From assembly GCF_037038585.1 (NCBI RefSeq), contig NC_092541.1, positions 2,167,445-2,231,444 on the forward strand: a stretch of DNA of 64,000 bases, given 5' to 3'. The translations under genes and the position numbers were made by a program. This DNA comes from Patagioenas fasciata (taxonomy: Eukaryota > Chordata > Aves > Columbiformes > Columbidae). Shown here one piece after another: positions 41,801-50,400 of the stretch. The notes under the pieces are model-generated. The model saw nothing but the letters and a program-made list of their open reading frames with translations, was not told the origin of the DNA and did no database searches. Positions within the stretch are counted from its first letter, which is position 1, and each line of letters starts with the position of its first letter.

Positions 41801-42131
41801 ATCCTACCAGAACAGCCCCAGCTCCGACGACGGCATCAGGCCCCTGCCTGAATACAGCTCGGAAAAACACAAGAAGCACAAAAAAGAGAAGAAAAAAGTG
41901 AAAGACAAAGACCGGGACAGAGATCGAGATCGAGATAAAGACAGAGACAAGAAGAAATCTCACGGCATGAAGCCAGAGAGCTGGTCCAAGTCCCCGATTT
42001 CAGCCGAGCAGCCCCTGTCCATGACGAGCAGCGCCATCCTGGCGGCCGAGCGACCGGCCCGGCCCAGCCCCGAGTTTTTAATTGGGGAAGAAGATGACGA
42101 TCTCATGGACGTTGCTCTAATTGGCAATTAG
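29808..42131 (+). CDS. MED1: MED1, Mediator complex subunit 1 (complete, 17 coding exons, 1583 aa)
   Basis: Join: 29808-29835, 31060-31166, 31862-31940, 32374-32428, 32550-32682, 33340-33368, 33742-33813, 34111-34185, 34740-34813, 35185-35274, 35944-36055, 36344-36468, 36684-36802, 37406-37607, 37791-37886, 37986-38091, 38882-42131; 4752 nt including TAG. Human MED1 is 1581 aa, and similarity runs end to end. Seen: the conserved N-terminal Mediator-binding region (about 1-550), two LXXLL nuclear-receptor boxes LTSLL (605-609) and LMNLL (646-650), and a long Ser/Lys-rich disordered tail ending in an acidic EEDDDLMDVALIGN. Known role: Mediator middle-module subunit that bridges nuclear receptors and other activators to RNA polymerase II; the disordered tail forms condensates at super-enhancers. 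Shares a divergent promoter with CDK12. Confidence 0.97.
30160..30368 (-). mobile_element. CR1 LINE fragment (minus orientation)
   Basis: The plus strand starts ATCATAAAATCACAGAACA, the complement of the CR1 3' terminal ATTCTATGATT-type repeats, and continues with CAGCTCAGGTTGCTCAGAGC and AGCCTGGCCTGGGATGTCTC, all standard for reversed CR1. Confidence 0.92.
30385..30645 (+). mobile_element. CR1 LINE fragment (plus orientation)
   Basis: Shows GGCAGGAGGCTCCACTTGGG, CATCAGGAAACACTTTTTGA, and the 3' end GCAGAGGTCCCTTCCAGTCC. It lies head to head with the preceding minus-strand CR1. Confidence 0.9.
31060..31166 (+). CDS. MED1: MED1 exon 2
   Basis: Residues 10-45 (TEKLNKMSTLLERLHAKYSQ onward, ending VRQVM). 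Acceptor GACTTACAG, donor GTCATG followed by GTGAGA. Confidence 0.95.
31167..31861 (+). other. MED1 intron 2
   Basis: Ordinary intronic sequence of 695 bp; nothing recognised. Confidence 0.8.
31862..31940 (+). CDS. MED1: MED1 exon 3
   Basis: Residues 46-71 (EKRVVMNSGGHQHLVSCLET onward). Acceptor CCGACTAAG after a pyrimidine tract, donor AAAAG followed by GTTCGT. Confidence 0.95.
31941..32373 (+). other. MED1 intron 3
   Basis: Ordinary intronic sequence of 433 bp; nothing recognised. Confidence 0.8.
32374..32428 (+). CDS. MED1: MED1 exon 4
   Basis: Residues 72-89 (SSLPAMTDRLESIARQNG). Acceptor CCGTTTAG, donor AACGG followed by GTAGGT. Confidence 0.95.
32550..32682 (+). CDS. MED1: MED1 exon 5
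   Basis: Residues 90-134 (LGSHLSANGTECYITSDMFY through HHGENPV). Intron 4 before it is only 121 bp. Donor CCTGTG followed by GTACGT. Confidence 0.96.
32683..33339 (+). other. MED1 intron 5
   Basis: Ordinary intronic sequence of 657 bp; nothing recognised. Confidence 0.8.
33340..33368 (+). CDS. MED1: MED1 exon 6 (29-nt microexon)
   Basis: Residues 135-143 (SCPELVQHL) plus two bases. Acceptor CCTTTTTAG, donor CTGAG followed by GTGAGC. Frame joins exactly to exons 5 and 7. Confidence 0.93.
33369..33741 (+). other. MED1 intron 6
   Basis: Ordinary intronic sequence of 373 bp; nothing recognised. Confidence 0.8.
33742..33813 (+). CDS. MED1: MED1 exon 7
   Basis: Residues 144-167 (REKNFDEFSKHLRGLVNLYK onward). 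Acceptor TTTTTTTCAG, donor GACAA followed by GTAAGT. Confidence 0.95.
34111..34185 (+). CDS. MED1: MED1 exon 8
   Basis: Residues 168-192 (NKLKTKMYLALQSLELDLSK onward). Acceptor TTTTCCCAG, donor TATTG followed by GTAAGG. Confidence 0.95.
34186..34739 (+). other. MED1 intron 8
   Basis: A 554-bp intron that carries a TA-rich microsatellite at 34369-34394. Confidence 0.8.
34369..34394. repeat. (TA)n microsatellite
   Basis: TA dinucleotides interrupted once by TG, followed by TGTGTA. Confidence 0.9.
34740..34813 (+). CDS. MED1: MED1 exon 9
   Basis: Residues 193-217 (WQATNANPLDKILHGSVGYL onward). Acceptor CTTTTGCAG, donor GGAG followed by GTATCT. Confidence 0.95.
34814..35184 (+). other. MED1 intron 9
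   Basis: Ordinary intronic sequence of 371 bp; nothing recognised. Confidence 0.8.
35185..35274 (+). CDS. MED1: MED1 exon 10
   Basis: Residues 218-247 (GLLMNLKYYVSPYDLFEDGT onward). Acceptor CCCACAG, donor AATG followed by GTAGGT. Confidence 0.95.
35275..35943 (+). other. MED1 intron 10
   Basis: Ordinary intronic sequence of 669 bp; nothing recognised. Confidence 0.8.
35944..36055 (+). CDS. MED1: MED1 exon 11
   Basis: Residues 248-284 (VPRSLGMNVSVTVEGTMAMY through GSHPVDSK). Acceptor CTCTTGCAG, donor AAAGG followed by GTAAGT. Confidence 0.95.
36344..36468 (+). CDS. MED1: MED1 exon 12
   Basis: Residues 285-326 (GTPSFSSITSANSVDLPACF onward). Acceptor CTGTTTCAG, donor CACAG followed by GTGGGT. 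Confidence 0.95.
36684..36802 (+). CDS. MED1: MED1 exon 13
   Basis: Residues 327-366 (GIPLFDTPPTFVPLYELITQ through NMRFYA). Acceptor TTCCCGCAG at 36683; a second acceptor (GGCTTGCAG) lies 33 bp upstream in the same frame. Donor TACGCA followed by GTAAGT. Confidence 0.94.
36803..37405 (+). other. MED1 intron 13
   Basis: Ordinary intronic sequence of 603 bp; nothing recognised. Confidence 0.8.
37406..37607 (+). CDS. MED1: MED1 exon 14
   Basis: Residues 367-433 (ALPGQQHCYFLNKDAPLPDG through CVKRTVLKE). Acceptor TTTGTCAG, donor GAAG followed by GTGGGT. Confidence 0.96.
37791..37886 (+). CDS. MED1: MED1 exon 15
   Basis: Residues 434-465 (DSPGILQFEVCPLSDSCFSV through NDSLVC). Acceptor GTCTTTCAG, donor TGCG followed by GTAAGT. 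Intron 15 after it is only 99 bp. Confidence 0.95.
37986..38091 (+). CDS. MED1: MED1 exon 16
   Basis: Residues 466-500 (VVMDVQDSTHVNCKLYKGLS through FIAKVVQ). Acceptor TTCTTGTAG, donor CAAAG followed by GTAAGC. Confidence 0.95.
38092..38881 (+). other. MED1 intron 16
   Basis: Ordinary intronic sequence of 790 bp; nothing recognised. Confidence 0.8.
38882..42131 (+). CDS. MED1: MED1 exon 17 (LXXLL boxes, disordered tail, stop)
   Basis: A 3250-nt terminal coding exon for residues 501-1583, TAG at 42129-42131. It opens RCMSIPVTMRAIRRKAETIQ. The two LXXLL receptor boxes fall at 39194-39208 and 39317-39331 (LTSLL, LMNLL). Further on are a TPP/Ser-rich segment, a poly-Ser run encoded by TCC repeats (about 40676-40707), the RSQTPPGVATPPIPKITIQI segment, and a KHKKHKKEKKKVKDKDRDRD basic tract. 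Acceptor GTCCTACAG. Confidence 0.97.
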
Positions 42132-43655
42132 TTTTCATAGTATCACGAAAAGATGAGCTCGTACGCAGGACCCGCGGGTTCCGGAGGTTGAAAGGAGGGA
42201 GCCGTTTGCTGCAAACCTGCCACGCTGAGTTTTACGGGGTGCGTTTGGAGAGAAAAAAGTGTTTCCAAGAGTCTCCAAAGTCTGAACAGACGGTGCAAGC
42301 GCCAGCAGCTTGTTCAGCAAGCCGGTTCCCAACCGCGTCCTGTGGACACTTGCACTCATTCTTAATTAAGGAGTATTAATGGCCCCATTAGAGTTAATGG
42401 GTGTAAAGCCAAGTGTGGGAGCAGCCCCCAGACTGCTGCAAACAGAAACCAAGGTTATTCTGGGAACATCCGAGTTCCTCTGCCCCTCTCCCCACTCATA
42501 AGTTGCTTTTGGTTTTAGGAAGTTTTAAAGTCATTATTTTAGGGTGTGTTTTAGGGTTGGGGTTTATTCTTTTTAAAAAGGGTGGTTGGAAGAAAAACGA
42601 AAAAGATATTTATTTTATTTTGGTGGCATTTCTTCTTTCAATGCCTGGTTCAACTTCATACGAGTCGGGTGCTGTGTCCTGTGGAGATCGGCGTTCTATT
42701 CCAGGTCACCCTGAGGAAGGATTATTCCCGTCTCGTGTTTGATTTTACCTTCATTTGAGCTATTTATTTCTCTCCGTATCCAAACGCCTCATGCTGCTTC
42801 TTTTCTCTGTTTTCACTGTACCCCGCGAAGCCCAAAGGGACTCGGAGAGTTTGGGGAGAGCCCGTGGGTTTGGGCAGCTCTCCAACCGCTGTAGTTTTGG
42901 TGAAGTTGGTGACATCCTGGCACATCTTGGAGCAGAAATAACCGTCTGAACGAAGCAAGTGGAATCGGAGCTGGGGATCCCACAGGATGGTTCGCTGGAC
43001 ATGGATTCATGTGGAAGTCGGGAGAAAATACCATTTGGCTGCGTAATTAACACAAAAGAAGCAATTTAAAGGAAAAGAGCTGCACAGCTTTCCTTCTCCG
43101 CTCGCCCAAGACCAAAGTTCGTTATTAATTTATCTGCGGTAAGCGGTGTCACCATCACAAATTGAGGGAACAAAGGCTCCTCCTGAGCCCAGGGACACCC
43201 ATTTTCAACGCTTTTCTCCCCATTTTTGTGCCCTGTCACCTTCCACCCCGTGTGATACAAATCGTGAGTGACTGTGGCCGCGCTGAGAGATAAGGTATGC
43301 ACCGGCACGGACGTTTCGGTGTGTAAACGCTTGGTTTCGGACAAATGTTTTATTTTTGAAACTATTTTTGCTTATTCTCAACAATTATTTGACATCTTTC
43401 AGTATTGGAAAGATTAAAAAAGAAGCATAAACAAAATAATAAGCCAAACCTTTTAATCTCAGGTGGCAAAGTGGACACGGAGATTAAAAGAAAATGGTTC
43501 TTCATGGTGGTGATGTAAATACCTGCCTGGAAATTGGCTGTTTTTGTAAATGGCCCCGCCCCCCCGCCCTTCTGGGGCAGTTTTACCTTTTTTTGTGAAA
43601 TATTGCGAAGAACGTGTTTATTTACATGCAAATAAATCTCTTTGGTACAAACGGG
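42132..43655 (+). other. MED1: MED1 3' untranslated region
   Basis: Noncoding sequence following the MED1 stop, ending near the first good AATAAA. It becomes increasingly AT-rich towards 43.4-43.6 kb. The end coordinate is an estimate of about 20 bp past the signal. Confidence 0.7.
43631..43636 (+). terminator. Probable MED1 polyadenylation signal
   Basis: AATAAA followed within about 25 bp by a T/GT-containing stretch (CTCTTTGGT), just before GC content jumps into the FBXL20 promoter. Confidence 0.65.
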
Positions 43656-43659
43656 TCGC

Positions 43660-44358
43660 CTGTCTCTGGAAATGGCGCGGGGGGAAGCTTCGCCACGCTT
43701 GATTTTCCCGCGGGAATGACATCACCGTGACGTCACGCCAGCGCGGGTCGCGATTGGCTGAGCTCTGCGGCATCCCGGAAGGGAGCGGAGGGGCGGGGGA
43801 CACCCCCCCCCCGGGACCCCCGATCCCCGCGGCGGCACCGGGAGGGGGGGGGACGGATATCGGGGGGAGGAACCTCGCGGATCTCCCGCCGGTTGGGGGG
43901 TGGGGGGGGGGGGTGTCGCGGGAAGGGGGCGGTGCCCCCCGCAGCCCCCCCACCCCGGGAGGACCCCGGCGGCGCGATGGGGACGGCGGCCTGTGGGGTA
44001 GGTGGGAGCGGTGGGGGCGGCGGGGCGCGCGTTGTCACCCCCCTCCCCAAATCCCCCCACCCCGTTTTCCCGTCCCCGGGGCGCCCCCCCTCGCGTCTCC
44101 CCGTTTCCCCCCCCCCGCCTCCCGCCGCCGCCGCGCGCCGCGCCCGGCGCTGGCCAATGAGAGCGCGCGTTGCTGGCAGGTGCGGAGTGTTTTTGTTTTG
44201 GGTTGAAGTTGAGGCCGGAGCGGCCGCGGCGGGCGGAGGCCGCGCAGCCCCGGAGCCCCTGCCCGCCTTCCTCACACCCCCTCCCGCCTTCCTCGCACCC
44301 CTCTCCCCTCCTTCCTCACACCCCCAGCCCCTCCTCGTCCTCCCCGCCCGGCCCCGCC
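43660..44358 (+). promoter_or_regulatory. FBXL20: FBXL20 promoter and 5' leader
   Basis: A CpG-rich block between the MED1 poly(A) signal and the FBXL20 start codon. It holds a palindromic E2F-like site TTCCCGCGGGAA (43705-43716), a perfect palindromic CRE TGACGTCA (43728-43735), an inverted CCAAT box (ATTGG, 43753-43757) and a direct CCAAT box (44154-44158). The start site is not determinable; no TATA box. Confidence 0.75.
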
Positions 44359-44400
44359 ATGCGGAGGGAGATGAACGGGGTCACTAAGAGCCGCTTTGAG
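44359..44400 (+). CDS. FBXL20: FBXL20 exon 1 (start codon)
   Basis: Encodes MRREMNGVTKSRFE (human MRRDVNGVTKSRFE). It ends at a codon boundary with donor TTTGAG followed by GTGAGG. Confidence 0.95.
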
Positions 44401-47400
44401 GTGAGGCCCCGGGGCTGAGGAGACGGGGGGGCCGGGCCGCAGTGTGTGTGTGTGTGTCTGGATTTAGGGCGCCCCCCCTCACGGAACAACCGGTCAGTGC
44501 GGAGCGGGTGGGGGGCGGCTTTACCACAGGCCTGGTGTGGGGGGAGCCCGGGGGTGCGTGGGGCGGGAGCTCCGGCCCCTGACCCGCGTTTGGGGCGGGG
44601 GGGCTGCTGTGAAATTGTGTCCCCCCCATCTTATTTAGGGGCTGTGTGGGTTCCCCCGTCGGATCTAAGCTCCCGAGGGGGGACAGAGCTGCTGCCAACG
44701 TGTTGCTGCGGGTGTGAGGAGTTGATGGTGGAGCGGGGGGGGTGGGAAACAGCGCCTGGAAAACAGGATTGGGGGGGGGGGGGGGGGCGGCCCTGGCACG
44801 GCTGATTTTTGGGCAGTAACCGGGAAAAATGTGATGACGAGGAGGTGGGGAAGGAGCGGAGGGTAAACAATAAGATCTATTCAAAGGATGTGGCACAAAG
44901 CAGGCGCCGGAGCCAGGGCCAGCCCGGCGTTGTTGTCACAGCTGGCCCGGGGGGGTCACAGGCAGGAGGGTTCGCTGCTCATCCCTGCAGAGGATGGAAA
45001 TACCTGCCCGGTCTGTCTCTGCGCCGCTTGGCTCCTGATCCATCCGAGGACATGGCAGGAAAAGTGTCCAGAATGGTAAATGTGTGGCCGTGTCCCCCGC
45101 TTCATGGAGAGGGGAAAATCCTGGTTAATGGTAAACTGGAGAGTGGCTGGTTCCACAGAGAGCGGCGTTGGGTTCCCCAGGAAACTGGCCCTGGGCTGGG
45201 GAAAGGTGCAGAAAATAATCCCGTTGTAATATCACACGTGGAATTTTCTATATCAAACCCATATCAGCCATCAATAAGCAGCAGCGCGTCTCTTTAGAAC
45301 GCGTTCAGGGTCAATAGCGTCGTACCATCCGTGTTTCTGTAGCATCCGAACGTTGAGCTGAACCTGGGAGCTCGGGATGAGGAGGCCGCATGCGGAACGT
45401 GCTTAATCCAGGACTATTGTTTTTACTGTTCTAGTCTGTTCTTGGCTGCACAGATATCTTTTTAATGACTGCACAGCGGCTGCTTACAGAGCAAAGGATA
45501 AAACCCCACGCCGGTAGCAGTCTGCTGCGGGGAAATATCTTCTCATATGGCAACAGCCTTTTTTTCTTCCGTAGCCTTTGTCTTGAAATACCAGAAATCA
45601 TTCCAGCATCGAGAGCTCTTTTCCTGAAGGTTTTACCCAAACAAGACGAACCTGATTCATTGTGGAGGAGAGTTTGGTTTGGTTTGGGTGGGTTTTTTGC
45701 TGGAATCGTGTGTGACGTTCTTCCTATAGTAAAAAACGGACAAGCTGAGAATAAGCAAAATGCTCAAAGAGCGTTTGAGGTCTAGATTAATTAGTTGTTA
45801 GTCTATATTTGTACGGGAAGAGTTAGTGCATTATAGAGAGGCTACAAGAAGTACCTTGAAACGTTAGTGCGTTTCTTGGATGTGTTTTGGTTAGTAAATC
45901 CAGGGCATGGTTTTGTTAGCTCTAGCATTGATTATCTCTGACCCACTCACCTATATATCCTGGAAGGAACGAGTTTCAAACTCTGTTGCTTTAAATACAT
46001 GGTTTTTAGTGAAGGTGTTTTGGTCCGAAAAGCTTCTGAAATGTGAGTGTGTTCACACTAATGAGCAGATTTCTTTATCAGAGGGCAAGTGTGGGTAGAA
46101 ATTCAGCCGTGCTTTCTAGAAAACAGTTCGTCATCTTTCTGCTTTAAAAGTAAAAGCTCCGTTCCCTTTTGGTGTAATAGTTCATATTTAACGTGACATA
46201 AGGACAATTATGCAAAAATGTGTTGAAACTGGAAGCTGCTCATTGCGAGTTGTTGAATGTTGTGAGATGAACAACGGCAGCGGGGGGCGAAGGCTGGTGA
46301 TCGATTCTGCTCTGTGTTACCCCCGAATCAGACGGTTCCTCAGAGCCTTGGAGTGTCTGGAGCCTTATCTTGGGGGGGAAATAATAGCTCAGTGCAGAGT
46401 TGTGACTAATGTATATTGTGTCTGGTTCAGGCTTTAAATAACAGGTTGAATTATTGAGGGGGAGTTCGCTTCAGACTTAGTTTATTGTCTCTTGTTAAGC
46501 CACAGGTTCCTGAACTATTGTTGTCGGGTAATTGTAAAATCCAATCTAGATTGGATTTAATAATCATATCTTCTTAGTGTAGTAATAAAATATGGTCATG
46601 GATTATGGGCTAAGGTTCTTAAACCTGACTTGGGCATGGGTTTCTGGTGCGGATGTGTCGCCAGGAAGAATGAGACTCCGAAATGAAAGAATGAACTCTG
46701 GCATGCCCGGCCCAACGAGCAGATTCTAAATAAGTCCCTTTAGAGGAGGTGTGGCCACCACAGAGAAAATAACCACTTACTGCAGCAAAGCAAACAAAAA
46801 GGGAAAACATTACCCAGATTGACGCCTAATTTTCTGTGGTGTTGGTTTAATATGGAACATGCCCTGGCAGGTCACAATCCTGGCTTATATTTGAGGTTTC
46901 TCTGCTTCCCGTCGGACGTGAGACGTGATACCTGATGAAATACAACTAAATAGCAGCGAAGAGGAGGGGACGTCACCTCCTGATGCTCTTGACTGATACC
47001 CTGCTCTCTGGGAGGTTTTTTCCCTTCCAGAGGCGCCGGTTCTCATTGCTTTGTTAATCTCTTTCATCCGCACGCTCCTGGCCTGGGATGTCACCTGGAC
47101 ACGGAGCATCTTGGGCTCCTGTTTGCCAACCCATCAGCAAAAAATAAACACGTTGGAGGGCAGAGCGCTCCCAGAGCTTTCCGCTTTCCCAGGGATGCGG
47201 TCAGTGCTTGTGCAGCCACACGCACGGAGCTGAGAGATGATCCAGCACAAAACGACCTACGTTTTATATCAACAGTGGCTTCTCTGGTATCAGACCAACC
47301 ACGGGAGGAGTTGCGGACGTCCTCGGCGTGACCAGACCTCAGGTTTTTAAGCTTCCCCTGTGCAGGGATCTCTTAGGCTGCGGTGTCTTATGTTCCATCG

Positions 47401-50400
47401 AGCCACGTTGCCAGGCTTAAATAATTATAGTTGCTTTTATTCCAGACTCTGAGCAATACATGTGGACTCCTCTACATCCTTAAACAAAAACAGCACCACA
47501 AAAAAAGCACCAGCCTGCCTGGCTTCCTCGGGGAGTCTTCAAAACCTCCAATTAGTGGGAGTTGATTCTGGCTGTAAAGTGTTTCTTTATGGGGCAGTTT
47601 GTCCTGTTAAAAAAGAACGCCAGGGATATGTCTGAGGAGTGAGTGTGTGTATGAGCCTTGTGAGCACCTTCAGCAGGACAAACGCATCAGTCCGGTGCGT
47701 TTCACAGCGTTTCTCTCGTCCTGCGCTTCGGGATCCTCAGTGGGAGGGAATTCAGCCTCTTCCGAACTGTGCGAGTGGCCCCTGTAGTTCCAGGGTCCTG
47801 CTTGAGTTTAGATCTTCTGTGAAATGAGATGAACTGAGAGCAAAACGAGAAACTTTAAATGCTTCAAAATTGAGTTGCCTTCTAATATTTAATCCTCTCT
47901 GCGTTCAGAAAGCTGAATTGAATAATCTTGATTACCATAATCCCATTTTTTAATTTACCGGGTTCCTGGCTCTTAAATGCTGTTTTGTATTTCAGGGTCA
48001 CTTGGCTTTACAATGGCAGAGCTGATCTTTTTGGGGTGTTCTTCGTTCCGTTTGAGCTTCTCTGGCGCTTCTTTCCATCCTTCTGCTTTGTGACTTCAGA
48101 GATGCTGAGGGGTCTGGAGCATCTTTGTGATGAGGAGACACTGAGAGAGCTGGGGCTGTTGAGCTGGAGAGGAGAAGCTGAGAGGGATGTGATCAATGGA
48201 TCAATATCTCAGGGTGGGTGTCAGGATGGACCAGACTCTGTTCAGCGGTGCCCAACGCCAAGGTGAGGGGCAATGGGCACAGACTGAAACACAGGAGGCT
48301 CCATCTGAACACGAGGAGAGACTTCTTTCCTTAGCGGTGCCAGAGCCTGGCCCAGGCTGCCTAGAGCGGGTGTGGAGTCTCCTTCTCTGAGCCATTCAAA
48401 CCGCCTGGACCCACCTGTGTGATCTGCTCTGTGACCTGCGTGAGCAGGGCTGGGGATCTACAGGGGTCCCTTAACACCAGCCACCCTGTTTATGTGATTC
48501 CCAGGGTGCAATTCCCAGTGTTCCCCGGGATTGGGACTGTGTCCGTGTCACATCGCAGCTCGCAGAACAGGAAAGGGAGTCGGAGCCCGTGTGCACGGGG
48601 TGGCTCATTGTAGATACCATTATTAACTGGGGCCTGGGTAGATCGGGTAATTACTGTTTTCACAGCTGGATTACCTCACTGCGCCTTTCATCTGACTCAC
48701 AGCATTATGAAAGTCAACCTGATGGATGTTTAAACCTTATTGATACGGTGTGAAACAGCTGTGGAGGGGCCTTTGTGTGGCTGCTGCTTGTGTTTGCCAT
48801 CACTTTTCCTTTCCAATCAACCATCCCTTTACTTGTGGCAAACTCACCCCAGTGCCCTTCACACCTCACCTCAGGTAGGGTTATTTTTTGAGACACCATC
48901 ATTTGACTTTATTTCTGAGTATAGACACCAATAATATTATCACCATCTCTTTGGTAATAGCTGAATACAAACCCAATAGTGAAATAAATCTGTTACCACT
49001 AATGTGGAACTGTAGGCTTGGGAGAGGGGCAGAACTAGAAGCAATTTGTTTATTGAAGAAGGTAATTTGAATTGTGGTGAGCTGGGTACGTACTTGGAGA
49101 GCTAGAGGAGCCTCACTTTTGGCCTGGAAATATTGAAGTGTGTCTCAGGGATGCTTTTTCTTAATAATTTTTTTTAAAAAATCCATTCAAAGAGTATTTG
49201 TAGTGAACCACTACTCTGCTAAAATGTGCTTGTAAAAAGGCTAAAGAGAAAGAACTGTGGTAGTAGGTGTTTTATAGCACAATCCGTGGCCCTGTGAAGT
49301 CAGGAAGCCTTTGCCTTATTTACAGTCCCCTCCTTCGCTGGTCTATGATGTTGTTGTTATGGGCAACGGTGGATTATTTAAAACTTTGAAAGGGGTGTGT
49401 GAGAAAGCAGCGTCGCTTTAAATCACATACCTGTAAGAGGTCATCAAACAGCGGGATGACCACTTGTGGGATGCTGAGGTTTTTGACGGAGCTAAAAAAA
49501 GTAGGCGCCCAAACCCATATGGTATTTTTGCTTCTCGCTGCTTGTCCTGTCTATTTAATGTATAAAACCAACCAACTCCGACCTCTGCGGTTCTTGGACG
49601 TGCGAGCTGATGTTTCGGAGAGGGTTCTTCATTCAGCGCAATATACAACTTCTGGAAAAGACAAAGCCGATTAACCACGAGCTTCTGGCTCCCCAATCTG
49701 TCACCGGCTGCTCTGGGTCCTGCCCCATGGGGCTGTCAGTGTCACCGCTTGGATCACGTCCCCCGAAGCCCCTGGGCCACGAATGGCAATAGAAAAACCA
49801 ACACAGGGAGCTTGGAGGTGTAGCCGTGGGATGCTTTGTGGAAAACTGTCTCGGAGCCAAGAAAGGGATCGGAGAACAAACCAGATGGGCACAAAGCGTA
49901 CGAACGTGCCCTTTTGGCATCGGACAGCAGTTTCTAGTTTTCTAAAAACAAAAAGTAGGGTCCAACACATGGTCCTCCCAGTTGAAATGCTGTTTCTTCA
50001 ATCAGAAGTAGTTTTCTAGCGTCTCACCTGCGCGTTTGACTTGGAGGTTTTCGTTTCTGAACGGAACAACGTGACCTTGTGTGTTTGCACATTAATCACC
50101 TGGTGAATTTTGGCCGCATGCGGGATGGATTTCTATAGGGCTGCGCTCATTTGTTGTTCAACCTCGTGCTTTTAACATTGCTGATTCAAAACAAGCTAAA
50201 AAATGTCAGGCTCTTTATTGAACTTCGTTGCCGAACACGGAGTCAGGCGGCTCAGAAAGCTCAGCATCCCCCTGATGTTTCTTACCAGCAGAAATTCAAG
50301 CTGTCCCGAACCAGCGAGCAGATGAAGAAGTGATCTGATGGTGTATGTCGACTAAATTGCCTATCGAGCTGTTTTTAGGAATATTAAGCCTATACTAAGC

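Noticed and set aside
39282-41963. Several minus-strand ORFs across MED1 exon 17
   Set aside because: Shadows of the serine-rich terminal exon; the plus-strand frame matches MED1 throughout.
43727-44387. Overlapping 110-180 aa ORFs in the FBXL20 promoter
   Set aside because: Same effect of GC content; the short conserved exon starting at 44359 is the real coding sequence.
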